Assembly (NCBI GenBank): GCA_003560975.1
Contig: PWJA01000272.1
Coordinates: forward strand, 1 to 38,768
Direction of reading: 5' to 3'
DNA length: 38,768 nucleotides
From: Gammaproteobacteria bacterium
Lineage (GTDB): Bacteria; Pseudomonadota; Gammaproteobacteria; Xanthomonadales; Wenzhouxiangellaceae
Shown: positions 17,785-29,967 of the stretch, piece by piece
How positions within the stretch are numbered: the stretch's first letter is position 1
How the letters are laid out: every line of letters begins with the position of its first letter
Translations under genes and position numbers: made by a program
The notes under the pieces: generated by a model
What the model was told of the DNA's origin: nothing
Databases searched by the model: none
Seen by the model: the letters and a program-made list of their open reading frames with translations, nothing else

Positions 17785-19113
17785 TTATTTGCCGATGCAG
17801 AAACCGGAAAAAATCCGGCCCAGCAGCTCGTCGGCACTCATCGTGCCGGTGATTTCGGCCAGGGCGGACGCGGCGGCGCGCAGTTCCTCGGCGAGCAGTT
17901 CACCCGATCCGCTGGCGGCCAGCTCGTCGCGGCCGCGGCGGACGCACTCCAGCGCCGCGGCGAGCTGATCGACGTGGCGCTGGCGGGCGGAAAATTCGCC
18001 GCCGGATGTTTCGCTCAGGCCCAGCTCGGCCGCGACCTGCTGCTCGAGCAGCGCAAGGCCGTCGCCGGTGGCGGCCGACAACCAGACCTCGCGGCCCCGG
18101 CGACGGGCCGGCAGACCGCTGAGGTCGATCTTGTTGTGAATCCGGAACAGCGGCACGCTGGCAGGCAGACCCGGCGGCGGCTGGGCCTGGTCGGCCGCGC
18201 TGTCGACGACCCAGAAGATCAGGTCGGCGGCCTGCATTTCACGGCGGGCGCGCTTGACGCCTTCGGCCTCGATCCGGTCGCGGGTCTCGCGCAGGCCGGC
18301 GGTGTCGGCCAGGGTCACGGTCAGCCCGGCAATGCTGATCGTTTCCCGCAGCACGTCGCGGGTGGTGCCGGGCGTGGCGGTGACGATGGCGCTGTCGCGC
18401 CGGGCCAGGGCGTTGAGCAGGCTGGATTTGCCGGCGTTGGGCGGGCCGATGATGGCAATGCGCACGCCGTTGTTGAGCAGGCGGCCGCTGTCGGCGCGGG
18501 CCAGCAACTGCTCGAGGCGCTCGATCAAGCCGTCGGTTCGGGCCAGCACCTGCCCGTCGGCCAGGAAATCCACGTCTTCGTCGGGAAAATCCAGCGCCGC
18601 TTCGATCCAGACCCGCAGGTCGACCAGGGCTTCCCCCAGTTCGTCGACGTGCGCGGAAAACTCGCCGTCCAGGCTGCGCCGGGCCGCGCGCGCGGCTTTT
18701 TCGGTGCCCGCGGCAATCAGGTCGGCCACGGCTTCGGCCTGGGTCAGATCCATCCGATCGTTCAGGAAGGCGCGCTGGGAAAACTCGCCGGGACCGGCGC
18801 GGCGGGCGCCGCGGTCGACGCACGCAGTCATCAGCAGCTCCAGGACCACGGGCGATCCGTGGGCGTGCATCTCGACCACGTCCTCGCCGGTAAACGAGGC
18901 CGGCGCCGCGAAACCCAGGATCAGGCCTTCGTCGATGACGCGGCCGGAAGCATCCCGGAACTTGCGCAAGGCGGCCACGCGCACCGGCGGCAAGGACCCG
19001 GCCAGGTGCTCGGCGATGGCGAAACTTTCGGGGCCGGACAGGCGGATCACGCCAACCCCGCCGCGGCCGGGCGGGGTGGCGATGGCGCAGATGGTGTCAG
19101 CCTTCCCGCTCAA
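17785..19113 (-). CDS. mnmE: tRNA uridine-5-carboxymethylaminomethyl modification GTPase MnmE
   Basis: A protein of 442 aa. It opens MSGKADTICAIATPPGRGGV, the conserved MnmE start, from a TTG at 19113. The N-terminal folate-binding domain (1-118) is followed by helices and the inserted GTPase domain: P-loop GPPNAGKS (223-230), switch II DTAG (270-273). The C-terminus ends FCIGK with the conserved Cys440. With MnmG it modifies wobble U34 of tRNAs. The start lies inside the end of yidC (17-base overlap), and the TTG has no clear ribosome site, so translation probably depends on coupling to yidC. Confidence 0.97.
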   Translation of the reverse strand: MSGKADTICAIATPPGRGGVGVIRLSGPESFAIAEHLAGSLPPVRVAALRKFRDASGRVIDEGLILGFAAPASFTGEDVVEMHAHGSPVVLELLMTACVDRGARRAGPGEFSQRAFLNDRMDLTQAEAVADLIAAGTEKAARAARRSLDGEFSAHVDELGEALVDLRVWIEAALDFPDEDVDFLADGQVLARTDGLIERLEQLLARADSGRLLNNGVRIAIIGPPNAGKSSLLNALARRDSAIVTATPGTTRDVLRETISIAGLTVTLADTAGLRETRDRIEAEGVKRARREMQAADLIFWVVDSAADQAQPPPGLPASVPLFRIHNKIDLSGLPARRRGREVWLSAATGDGLALLEQQVAAELGLSETSGGEFSARQRHVDQLAAALECVRRGRDELAASGSGELLAEELRAAASALAEITGTMSADELLGRIFSGFCIGK

Positions 19114-20779
19114 GCCGTTTGAGGATGTACCACTGCTGGGCCAGCGAAACGCCCGCGTTGGTCGCCCAGTACAGCACCAGCCCGGCCGGGAAGAGCGCGA
19201 ACAGGAACGCGAACACCACCGGCAGCCACATCATGAGCTTGCGCTGCATCGGGTCCATGCCCGCCGTCGGCATCAGGCGCTGGGTGATGATCATGAAGAT
19301 CCCGTTGAGCACCGGCAGGATGAAGTAGGGATCCGGACGGCTCAGGTCGGGGACCCAGAGGAACGCGGTCTGGCGCAGCTCGACGGATTCCAGCAGAACC
19401 CAGTACAGGGAGATGAAGATCGGAATCTGGACGAGGATGGGCAAACAGCCGCCGAGCGGGTTCACCTTTTCCTTCTTGTAGATGTCCATCATCGCCTGGC
19501 CGAACTTCTGGCGATCGTCGCCGTAGCGCTCCTTCAGCTGCTGGATGCGCGGCTGCAGCTTGCGCAGTTTGCCCATGGAGCGAAACTGTGCTTCGGTGAG
19601 CTTGTAGAAGACCAGTTTGATCAGCAGGGTCAGGACCACGATCGACCAGCCCCAGTGATTGATCACCGAGTGAATCTTGTCCAGCACCCAGAACAAGGGC
19701 TGGGACAGCACGCGGAACCAGCGGTAGTCGACGGTCAGCACCAGGCCGTCGGCGACTTCGTTCAGGCGGTTCTGAAGCTTCGGTCCGGCATAGAGACGGG
19801 CGGCGAAACTGTGGGAGGTCTGGTCGGCAATCGTGACCTGCGGCGAGGTCGCCGAGACCACGAAGCGCGGCAGGCGGTCATCGGATACGTAGCGAGTCGC
19901 GTAGCGGTGGACCTGCTCTTCGGGCGGAATCCAGGCAGCAAGAAAGTAGTGCTGGATGAAGGCCATCCAGCCGGCCTCGAACGTGTCGCTGTGATTGCGC
20001 GAGCGAATATCGGAAAATGACAGCTTGCGCATGCCGTCGCCCGGGCTGAACCAAGCCGCGCCGCTGTAGCTGAAACGCTCCGGGTTGGTGAACGCCGGCC
20101 CGGCATCGCTGAAATCGGGCTCGGTGCGCTGAAGCTGGATGTAGCGAGCTCCGCGCCATTCCGTGCCGGTGCGGTTGCGGACGTCGAATTCCAGGTCGAT
20201 GACGTAGTCGCCGCGATGGAAAACCCAGGTCGCCACCACCTCCAGGCCCGACTCGTCGCGCCAGGTCAGCGGTACTTCCAGGCGATCGCTGCCGGCGGCG
20301 AGTTCGTAGTGATCGCGCTCGAACTCCCAGCGGCTGGTGTGGTTGGGCGCCGGCAGACCGTCGGCCAGCAGGCCGGCCTGGGCAACGAACAGATCGGGCA
20401 ACTCCTCAACCAGCAGGACGAACGGCTCATCGGGTCGATCGACCTCGACCGGGAAGTCCTTGAGACGCAGATCGACCAGCGTGCCACCGTTGGCGTCGAT
20501 GTCCACCGCCAGCACGTCGGTGACGACTTCGATTCGGCGGCTGGCGCGGATTTCCGAAGGAGCCGGCGTGGCGGGCTCGCCCGACGGCGCTTCCTGCAGG
20601 GTTGGCAACTCGGGCAGATCAGCGGCCTCTCGGGCGCTGCGTTCGGCGGGCAGGTCGGCGGACTCTTCGATGGCATCACCGCGCGGCGGCGGCGGGGCAA
20701 CGTATTCGCGCTGCCACTCCAGGAAGAGCATGAAGCCCACGATGCCCAGCATCAGGATGAAAAAGACTCGAGTATTCAT
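19097..20779 (-). CDS. yidC: Membrane protein insertase YidC
   Basis: A protein of 560 aa. The N-terminal transmembrane anchor (5-21) is followed by a Pro-rich linker with Glu/Ala repeats, the periplasmic P1 beta domain (about 55-345), and the conserved C-terminal five-helix insertase core. The core contains LTEAQFRSMGKLRKLQPRIQ, the cytoplasmic loop KERYGDDRQKFGQAMMDIYK, and GGCLPILVQIPIFISLY. It inserts inner-membrane proteins alone or with SecYEG. The start codon overlaps the rnpA stop (ATGA), giving direct coupling. The yidD gene that usually sits between rnpA and yidC is absent. Confidence 0.98.
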   Translation of the reverse strand: MNTRVFFILMLGIVGFMLFLEWQREYVAPPPPRGDAIEESADLPAERSAREAADLPELPTLQEAPSGEPATPAPSEIRASRRIEVVTDVLAVDIDANGGTLVDLRLKDFPVEVDRPDEPFVLLVEELPDLFVAQAGLLADGLPAPNHTSRWEFERDHYELAAGSDRLEVPLTWRDESGLEVVATWVFHRGDYVIDLEFDVRNRTGTEWRGARYIQLQRTEPDFSDAGPAFTNPERFSYSGAAWFSPGDGMRKLSFSDIRSRNHSDTFEAGWMAFIQHYFLAAWIPPEEQVHRYATRYVSDDRLPRFVVSATSPQVTIADQTSHSFAARLYAGPKLQNRLNEVADGLVLTVDYRWFRVLSQPLFWVLDKIHSVINHWGWSIVVLTLLIKLVFYKLTEAQFRSMGKLRKLQPRIQQLKERYGDDRQKFGQAMMDIYKKEKVNPLGGCLPILVQIPIFISLYWVLLESVELRQTAFLWVPDLSRPDPYFILPVLNGIFMIITQRLMPTAGMDPMQRKLMMWLPVVFAFLFALFPAGLVLYWATNAGVSLAQQWYILKRLEREG

Positions 20780-21114
20780 GGAGTTGAGTTAAAACGCTGC
20801 CATAGTTGTTCCAGCGCCGAGCGCAGGGAGTTTCGGTCGAGTTCGGCGGCAGCCGGGCGGGCCAGAACCACGTAATCCAGCGCCGGAAGCCGAGCGCGTC
20901 GATGACGGAACGTTTCGCGGATCTGGCGTCGAATCCGGTTCCGGATCACCGCCCGGGTCGAGACCCTTCGCGACACGGCCATGCCCAGCCTGGGCTGCTC
21001 CGACGGTGCCGAATGAATCCGGAAATACGCGTTACCGCAAACCTGGCGTGCCTGGAAAACCCGCTTGAACGCCGGCCCGGTCAGCAGGCGCGCCGAGCGC
21101 GGCAGCCCGTGCAC
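20776..21114 (-). CDS. rnpA: Ribonuclease P protein component
   Basis: A protein of 112 aa, basic. The RNR motif block RNRIRRQIRETFR (58-70) and the opening RLLTGPAFKRVF identify RnpA. It binds the RNase P RNA and helps 5' processing of tRNAs. It is 9 bases after rpmH and overlaps yidC by 4 bases. The ATG at 21114 fits the family N-terminus. Confidence 0.97.
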   Translation of the reverse strand: MHGLPRSARLLTGPAFKRVFQARQVCGNAYFRIHSAPSEQPRLGMAVSRRVSTRAVIRNRIRRQIRETFRHRRARLPALDYVVLARPAAAELDRNSLRSALEQLWQRFNSTP

Positions 21115-21123
21115 GCCGATCCG

Positions 21124-21270
21124 TCAGCGGCTGTTGCTCGAAGCCAGACGCTTGCGGCCCTTGGCTCGACGCGCGTTGATGATGGCACGGCCGGAAGCAG
21201 TGGCCATCCGGGCGCGGAATCCATGACGCCGGGCGCGCTTGATTCGGCTGGGTTGAAAAGTGCGTTTCAT
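21124..21270 (-). CDS. rpmH: 50S ribosomal protein L34
   Basis: A protein of 48 aa beginning MKRTFQPS and containing HGFRARMAT and [11 protein letters not shown], the L34 hallmarks. It is slightly longer than the usual 44-46 because of a LASSNSR tail. It is the first gene of the leftward operon and divergent from dnaA, as in most gammaproteobacteria. Confidence 0.98.
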   Translation of the reverse strand: MKRTFQPSRIKRARRHGFRARMATASGRAIINARRAKGRKRLASSNSR

Positions 21271-21367
21271 GACGATTGTCCTTGGAGCCTTGAGAACTCT
21301 ACAATGTAAGATTGCAACGATGAAGCGCGCCACCAGCAGCAGGGCGCGACAAACCCGCAACAAAAGA

Positions 21368-21413
21368 CGTCAAGCATAGCGTTTCGGCTGGGATCAAGTC
21401 AATGCTTTTGACG
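21368..21413. promoter_or_regulatory. Imperfect inverted repeat in the rpmH-dnaA gap
   Basis: CGTCAAGCAT (21368-21377) and ATGCTTTTGACG (21402-21413) are inverted copies apart from two extra T. They sit between the divergent rpmH and dnaA genes, where dnaA autoregulation usually acts, but they do not resemble DnaA boxes. Confidence 0.25.
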
Positions 21414-21462
21414 CCTGGTCGTTGGGTGGATGGACACCCCGCGGCCCCTGAACTGGAGTGGC

Positions 21463-22794
21463 ATGAGCAATCCGCTAAACCCCGAAACCGATCCCGCCCT
21501 GTGGCAGCAGTGCCTGAGCCGCCTGGAACGCCAGGTTCCTCTCGACGAACTCAACACCTGGCTGCGCCCCCTGCGCGTGCTCGAAAGCGGCGGTGAACGC
21601 TTTCGCCTGAGCGCGCCAAACGACTTCGTGCGCGACCAGGTCGAAAACCACTACCTGGGCATGATCCGGGATTTCCTCGGCGGCCAGGGCTACGACCGGG
21701 CCAAGATCGTCGTCGTCGTCGAGGACGTCCCGAAGCAAGACCGAAAGACCCGGCCGCAGACGGCCAGCGGCGAACGCGTCGGGCTGGATGATCGCTACCA
21801 GTTCGACAATTTCGTCCTCGGCAAATCCAACGAACTCGCCTTTGCTGCGGCCCGCCAGGTGGCCAAGAACCCCGGCACCGTCTACAACCCGCTCCTGCTG
21901 TACGGCTCTACCGGGCTGGGCAAGACCCACCTGCTTCATGCAGCCGGTCAGTTCATCGCCGAAGCCAATCCCTCGGCACGGATTTTGTATCTGCACTCGG
22001 AAAAGTTCGTCTCGGAGATGATCCAGGCCCTGCGCCGGGACAGCATCGACCAGTTCAAGCGGCGCTATCGCTCGGTCGACACGCTGCTGATCGACGACAT
22101 CCAGTTTTTCGCCGGCAAGGATCGCTCCCAGGAAGAATTCTTCCACACGTTCAACAGTCTGTTGGAATCGCGCCAGCAGATCATCCTGACCTGCGACCGC
22201 TACCCGAAGGAAGTGGACGGTATCGAATCGCGCCTGCGCTCCCGGTTCGGCTGGGGATTGACGGTATCGATCGAACCGCCGGATTTCGAGACGCGGGTAG
22301 CGATCCTGCAGAAAAAGGCGGCAGAGCGCGACCTGGATCTGAGCGATCAGGTCGCGTTTCTGATCGCCAAGCGGATGCGCTCGAACGTGCGCGATCTCGA
22401 GGGGGCGCTGAATTCCCTGATCGCCAACGCCCGCTTTTCCGGCCGCATGATCGATCTGGAGTACACGCAGGAAATCCTGCGTGACGTGCTCGCCGTCCAT
22501 GACCGGCTGATCACGATCGAAAACATCCAGAAGACGGTGGCTGATTTTTACAAATTGCGCGTAGCCGACCTGTTGTCCAAACGGCGGACCCGCTCGATTG
22601 CCCGACCGCGGCAAATGGCGATGTTTCTGGCCAAGTCGCTGACCGACCACTCGCTGCCGGAAATCGGCAACGCCTTCGGCGGCCGCGACCATACGACGGT
22701 GCTGCATGGCTGTCGTAAAATCGAGAGTTTGTGCGAGACTGACGGACGGCTGCGCGAGGAGCGGGCGCGATTGATGCGGGAGTTATCCAGTTAA
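21463..22794 (+). CDS. dnaA: Chromosomal replication initiator DnaA
   Basis: A protein of 443 aa from ATG 21463, chosen because a GGAG lies four bases upstream and the family opening [13 protein letters not shown] follows. An in-frame ATG at 21430 is the alternative. Domain I is about 1-85, followed by a short linker. The AAA+ domain III has Walker A GSTGLGKT (148-155) and Walker [10 protein letters not shown] (208-216). Domain IV carries the helix-turn-helix with signature [15 protein letters not shown]. It binds the DnaA boxes just downstream and opens oriC. It is the first gene of the rightward origin cluster. Confidence 0.98.
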   Translation: MSNPLNPETDPALWQQCLSRLERQVPLDELNTWLRPLRVLESGGERFRLSAPNDFVRDQVENHYLGMIRDFLGGQGYDRAKIVVVVEDVPKQDRKTRPQTASGERVGLDDRYQFDNFVLGKSNELAFAAARQVAKNPGTVYNPLLLYGSTGLGKTHLLHAAGQFIAEANPSARILYLHSEKFVSEMIQALRRDSIDQFKRRYRSVDTLLIDDIQFFAGKDRSQEEFFHTFNSLLESRQQIILTCDRYPKEVDGIESRLRSRFGWGLTVSIEPPDFETRVAILQKKAAERDLDLSDQVAFLIAKRMRSNVRDLEGALNSLIANARFSGRMIDLEYTQEILRDVLAVHDRLITIENIQKTVADFYKLRVADLLSKRRTRSIARPRQMAMFLAKSLTDHSLPEIGNAFGGRDHTTVLHGCRKIESLCETDGRLREERARLMRELSS

Positions 22795-22818
22795 GGGGGC
22801 CGACAAGCGGTGGTCAAC

Positions 22819-22828
22819 TTGTGGATAA
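22819..22828 (-). promoter_or_regulatory. DnaA box 1
   Basis: TTGTGGATAA, the reverse complement of a perfect TTATCCACA with its next base. Confidence 0.85.
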
Positions 22829-22843
22829 TCGGGGACGAAGAAG

Positions 22844-22853
22844 TTATCCACAA
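22844..22853 (+). promoter_or_regulatory. DnaA box 2
   Basis: TTATCCACAA, perfect consensus, 15 bases from box 1 and facing it. Confidence 0.85.
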
Positions 22854-23044
22854 TCCACTCACAGCATGTCCGGGTGGCTAGTTAGCCAGAAGAAAAACGG
22901 TAACCATTTGAATATAAAATGAAAAAGTCGGTTTCCACAGTATCAACAGCCCCTACTGCTACTGATGTTTTTCTTTTTATAAACAAACAACAGAAACGGA
23001 CGCCGGGTTTTCCCGTCATGAATCAGGACTTGTAAGGAGCCATC

Positions 23045-24142
23045 ATGAAATTCTCGATTCCACGCGAGGCCTTGTTGGCCCCGATCGCCCAGGTCGTCAA
23101 CGTGGTCGAACGCCGGCAGACCTTGCCGGTACTGGCCAACTTCCTGATCGAGGCGGTAGAGGACGGTCTGCGAATCACCGGGACCGATATGGAAGTCGAG
23201 CTGATTGCCAGGGCAAAGGCCGAGGTCGCTCAAACCGGGAGCATCACGGTGCCGGCGCGCAAGCTGGTCGACATCTGTCGGGCCTTGCCGGAAGGGGTGC
23301 AGATCAACGTACAGCTCAACCAGGACAAGCTCGCCCTGCACGCCGGGCGCAGCCGGTTCACCCTGGCCACCCTGCCGGCCAGTGAATTCCCGGCCAGCGA
23401 TCAGGCCGACAGCCTGCAGACCTACCAGATTACCCAGGGCCGTCTGCGCTGGCTGGTGGAGAAGACGAGTTTCGCCATGGCTCACCAGGATGTGCGCCAT
23501 TATCTCAACGGCCTGTTGCTGGAGTTTCGCGAGGGAGCGGTACGGGCCGTGGCCACGGACGGCCATCGTCTTGCCCTGGCCGAAGCCGAGGCGCCGATCA
23601 GCGGCGAGGTGCGCAGCCTGATCGTTCCGCGGAAAGGGGTGCTGGAGCTCAATCGGGTGCTCGAGGACAGCGACGATCCGCTCAACCTGGTCGTGGGCCA
23701 GGGTTTTCTGCGGGTCGATCGGGAGCGAATCGTCATGACCACCAAGCTGATCGATGGTCGATTTCCCGATTACGAGGCGGTCATTCCCATGGCGACGGAC
23801 CAGTCGCTGGTTGCCAATCGGCACACGATCGTCGATGCGCTGCAGCGCGTCGCCATCCTGTCGAACGAGAAGTACCGAGGGGTGCGCCTGGAGATGACGC
23901 CGGGGACGCTGCGCATCGTGGCCCACAATCCCCAGCAGGAAGAGGCGACCGAAGAGATCGAGGCCGAGCATACCTACGAGAGCCTGAAGGTCGGCTTCAA
24001 CGTCAATTACCTGCTCGATGCGCTCGGATCCATTGACGGCGAGAAGGTTCGCCTGGCTTTGCGGGATGCCAATAGCTCGTGTCTGGTCACGGCTACCGAC
24101 AACGAGGCGGTGCGCCAAGTCGTGATGCCGCTCAAGCTCTGA
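23045..24142 (+). CDS. dnaN: DNA polymerase III beta subunit (sliding clamp)
   Basis: A protein of 365 aa with an AAGGAG site before ATG 23045. The opening MKFSIPREALLAPIAQVVNV, the ERRQTLPVLANFL block, PSHRLALAEAE-like ATDGHRLALAEAEAP in the middle domain, and the C-terminal VVMPLKL are all typical. Three clamp domains of about 120 aa each form a ring dimer that holds polymerase III on DNA. It lies directly downstream of oriC and 40 bases before recF. Confidence 0.98.
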   Translation: MKFSIPREALLAPIAQVVNVVERRQTLPVLANFLIEAVEDGLRITGTDMEVELIARAKAEVAQTGSITVPARKLVDICRALPEGVQINVQLNQDKLALHAGRSRFTLATLPASEFPASDQADSLQTYQITQGRLRWLVEKTSFAMAHQDVRHYLNGLLLEFREGAVRAVATDGHRLALAEAEAPISGEVRSLIVPRKGVLELNRVLEDSDDPLNLVVGQGFLRVDRERIVMTTKLIDGRFPDYEAVIPMATDQSLVANRHTIVDALQRVAILSNEKYRGVRLEMTPGTLRIVAHNPQQEEATEEIEAEHTYESLKVGFNVNYLLDALGSIDGEKVRLALRDANSSCLVTATDNEAVRQVVMPLKL

Positions 24143-24182
24143 CGTTTCCCTTTCCGCAACGCGATGAACGGGGCGGGCCGCG

Positions 24183-27660
<3,478 letters not shown>

Positions 27661-27667
27661 CGGCGTT

Positions 27668-27684
27668 CCGGGCCGCGCGCCCGG
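27668..27684. terminator. GC hairpin between convergent gyrB and cmoA
   Basis: CCGGGC-CGCGC-GCCCGG in the 43-base gap between the two stops. No T-tract follows, so terminator function is uncertain. Confidence 0.35.
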
Positions 27685-27703
27685 CGGCTTCTTCGGCGCG
27701 GGG

Positions 27704-28435
27704 TCAGGATTTCCTGATGGCCGCGAAGCAGGCGAAGTTGAGGCACTGAAACCAGTCGATCACCTGGTCGAAGCCAGCTGACTTCAGGCGCTGGTGGTGG
27801 GTTTGGCGATCATCGGCGATCAATACCTTGTCCAGCGCCTGGCGCTTGCGCGCGATTTCCAGATCCGAATAGCCCTCGGCCCGTTTGAAGGCGTGATGAT
27901 GGCGATCCAGCCAGTCCTGTTCCGGCGCCGCAAACGCCAGTTTTTCGGCCAGCAGCAAGACCCCGCCCGGCCGCAGCCCGTCGGCGATGCGCCGGAGCAA
28001 TGCGTCGCGCCGTTTGGGGTCGACGAACTGCAGGGTGAAATACATCAGGACCAGCGATGCATTCTCGATCGGGATCGTGCAGACGTCTTCCTCGATCACC
28101 CGAACGGGCACGATTGAGTTGTCTTCAGCTACGATCGTCTTGCATCGTGCAACCATTTGCGGTGAATTGTCAACGGCCAGAATCTCCACGTCCGGCACCT
28201 GAACGGCGCGTCGCGCAGCCAGCGTGGCGGCCCCCAGCGAGCAGCCGAGGTCGTAGACGCGGCTGTTCGCCACGACCGCATCGCGCACCATCAGCGGGGT
28301 CAGTTCCAGCAGCAAGCGGTATCCCGGAACCGACCGTTCGATCATGTCGGGAAAGACCCGCACCACCGGCTCGGAAAACTCGAACGGCTGTACTTCCGCC
28401 GGGCTTTCCGCGTAGATTTGGTCACGTTCCTCCAT
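27704..28435 (-). CDS. cmoA: Carboxy-S-adenosyl-L-methionine synthase CmoA
   Basis: A protein of 243 aa from ATG 28435, chosen because MEERDQIYAESP aligns with the family start; ATG 28444 is three codons upstream and equally lacks a clear ribosome site. Family blocks are VFPDMIERSVPGY, VYDLGCSLGAATLAARR, AVDNSPQM, ENASLVLMYFTLQFVDP, HHAFKRAEGYSDLEI and WFQCLNFACF. It converts SAM and prephenate to carboxy-SAM, the donor that CmoB uses on tRNA U34. Its partner cmoB is about 9 kb away on the other strand, not adjacent as in E. coli. It is divergent from the next gene with only 8-17 bases between. Confidence 0.95.
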   Translation of the reverse strand: MEERDQIYAESPAEVQPFEFSEPVVRVFPDMIERSVPGYRLLLELTPLMVRDAVVANSRVYDLGCSLGAATLAARRAVQVPDVEILAVDNSPQMVARCKTIVAEDNSIVPVRVIEEDVCTIPIENASLVLMYFTLQFVDPKRRDALLRRIADGLRPGGVLLLAEKLAFAAPEQDWLDRHHHAFKRAEGYSDLEIARKRQALDKVLIADDRQTHHQRLKSAGFDQVIDWFQCLNFACFAAIRKS

Positions 28436-28452
28436 AGAATTCATTTTATGCC

Positions 28453-29115
28453 GTGAAGACCGAGCCGCGCACCGCAGCTTCGATGTTGCTGAGTCTCGGG
28501 CTGTTTGCTCTGGGCTTCGGGATGGCGTGGCTCAACGACTGGCGATTGCACGACGTGATCTGGGGATTCTGGATTACCTCCCTGGCGGTCGGGTACTTGA
28601 TGATCATCGGCATCCTGATTCACCAGGCCCGCCACCAGCAGCGCGATCTGGGCATGAGTATCGGTCAGGTCTGGGGAGGTGCGCTGTTTCTGCTGGCCTT
28701 CTTCAGCTTCCATTTCGGCTTTTTTCACTGGGGCCATGCGCAGTTCCTGACCGCTTTTCTGGACTGGCCGCCGGTGTCCGAGTTTTCTCTTGCGCTGATC
28801 CCCGAAATCCTGGCGCGTTACTGGCCGATCGTGCTCGCGGGACTGCTGTTTCGACTGTCCAATCTTGGCAAGTACATGAAACAGGGCTTCGAGGGTTTGA
28901 GCCGCAAGCAGGACGTGGGGCGCGCAGCCGGCGACGCCATGATGTTGCCCTATGCGGGGGTCATTCGCCTGCACCTGGCCATCTTCGGCCTGTTCGCCGG
29001 GGCCATGATCGGTTTGCCGGAACTGCTGATGTTCGCGCTGGCCTACGCCTGGTTCTTCCTGCCGTTCGATCTATCCGCCGGCAAGGCGGCGGATCGAGGA
29101 ACTCAGCAGGTCTGA
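28453..29115 (+). CDS. Multi-pass membrane protein, DUF6498-like
   Basis: A protein of 220 aa with about five hydrophobic segments (roughly 10-28, 35-55, 72-95, 112-132, 175-205). FFSFHFGFFHWGHAQFL and the end LPEILARYWPIVLAGLLFRL resemble the DUF6498 membrane family of unknown function. The start is uncertain: GTG 28453 sits 8 bases from the divergent cmoA ATG with no ribosome site, and ATG 28483 is an alternative. The last 45 bases overlap the 3' end of the PRPP-synthetase-like gene on the other strand. No function is proposed. Confidence 0.65.
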   Translation: MKTEPRTAASMLLSLGLFALGFGMAWLNDWRLHDVIWGFWITSLAVGYLMIIGILIHQARHQQRDLGMSIGQVWGGALFLLAFFSFHFGFFHWGHAQFLTAFLDWPPVSEFSLALIPEILARYWPIVLAGLLFRLSNLGKYMKQGFEGLSRKQDVGRAAGDAMMLPYAGVIRLHLAIFGLFAGAMIGLPELLMFALAYAWFFLPFDLSAGKAADRGTQQV

Positions 29116-29967
29116 CAGGTCGATCTCGGATTCGCTGGTTGGCACGCTGTTGGTGCAGACCAGCCGGACCACGCCGGCCTGGCGCAAGCGGTCGCGGGCC
29201 TGATCGTCATGCAAACCGTGGACCCCGATGACAATCGGCGCGGCCAGGCCCGCTTCGTTCAGGTGGCGCGCCGCCTGGACGATGGTGGACCCCGAGGAAA
29301 TGATGTCGTCGACCACAACCGGCTGACGCCCCGAGATTGGCTCCAGATCGGGCAGTACCATGCTGACCTCGCGGTCACCGTGGCGCGTTTTGCTGAACAC
29401 TCGCCAGGGCCAGCCGTGCGTCCCGGCGACGGCTCGGATCCACTGCTCGCTCTCCGCGTCCGGTCCGATCAGCACCGGCGCCTCGACGTGGGCCTCGATC
29501 CAGGCGGCGATCGCCGGAGCCGCACTCACCACCGACGATTCGAGGTCGTAAATCTCGTCCAGAGTGGCGTAGCGGTGAAGATGCGGATCCACGGTGACCA
29601 TCCAGTCGAAATGGCCCGATAACCAGCGCGCAAAGCTGCGCGAGGTCAGGGCTTCCCCGGGGCGGAAGCGCTGATCCTGGCGCATGTAGCAAAGATAGGG
29701 ACAGACCAGTCCGACCCGGGTGGCACCCAGGTCGCGGGCCAGGTCGGCGGCAAACAGGACCGCCGGGATGCGCGCATCGGGGTCGTTGAGGGTGGCAACG
29801 AGGATCGCGCTCGTGCCGTGCAGGTCGGAATCGATGCGCAGGTAGCTTTCGCCGTCGGGGAAACGCCGGTACACCAGCGCCTCCCAGGGCAGGTTCAGCC
29901 CTTTGCCCAGCCGCGCGGCCAGGTCTTCGTTGCCCGGCAGAGCGATCAGTCTCCCGGCACGCCTCAC
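29071..29967 (-). CDS. PRPP synthetase homologue, archaeal-like motifs
   Basis: A protein of 298 aa starting at GTG 29967, which overlaps the previous stop (GTGA). It shows the two-lobed PRPP-synthetase fold: FPDGESYLRI, PYLCYMRQDQRFRPGEALTS, the metal-binding TVDPHLHRYATL (in place of the bacterial DLH form), flexible-loop FSKTRHGDREVSM (Lys193, Arg195; KTR as in archaeal enzymes rather than KRR), and the PRPP loop VVVDDIISSGST (217-228). It should convert ribose 5-phosphate and ATP to PRPP and AMP. It is shorter than the housekeeping Prs (about 310-315 aa), so it is likely a second, specialised copy. Last gene of the coupled amidotransferase-nuclease-phosphorylase operon. Confidence 0.88.
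   Translation of the reverse strand: MRRAGRLIALPGNEDLAARLGKGLNLPWEALVYRRFPDGESYLRIDSDLHGTSAILVATLNDPDARIPAVLFAADLARDLGATRVGLVCPYLCYMRQDQRFRPGEALTSRSFARWLSGHFDWMVTVDPHLHRYATLDEIYDLESSVVSAAPAIAAWIEAHVEAPVLIGPDAESEQWIRAVAGTHGWPWRVFSKTRHGDREVSMVLPDLEPISGRQPVVVDDIISSGSTIVQAARHLNEAGLAAPIVIGVHGLHDDQARDRLRQAGVVRLVCTNSVPTSESEIDLSDLLSSSIRRLAGG

Larger units (their letters stand above)
22795..23044. other. Chromosomal replication origin region (oriC), dnaA-dnaN gap
   Basis: A 250-base gene-free gap with all the signs of oriC: two perfect DnaA boxes in opposite orientation (TTGTGGATAA at 22819-22828, TTATCCACAA at 22844-22853) and a weaker box (GTTTCCACA, 22931-22939). It also has A/T-rich blocks (about 22911-22926 and 22967-22990) in an otherwise very GC-rich window, fitting an unwinding element. 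A further near-match TTATCCAGT lies at 22783-22791 in the dnaA end. TGGCTA-GT-TAGCCA (22875-22888) is a perfect palindrome of unknown use. The dnaN promoter must lie here too, but no clear -35/-10 pair was found. Confidence 0.88.

Noticed and set aside
27661-27703. An intrinsic terminator for gyrB
   Set aside because: A GC hairpin is present but no T-tract, so it is listed only as a low-confidence structure.
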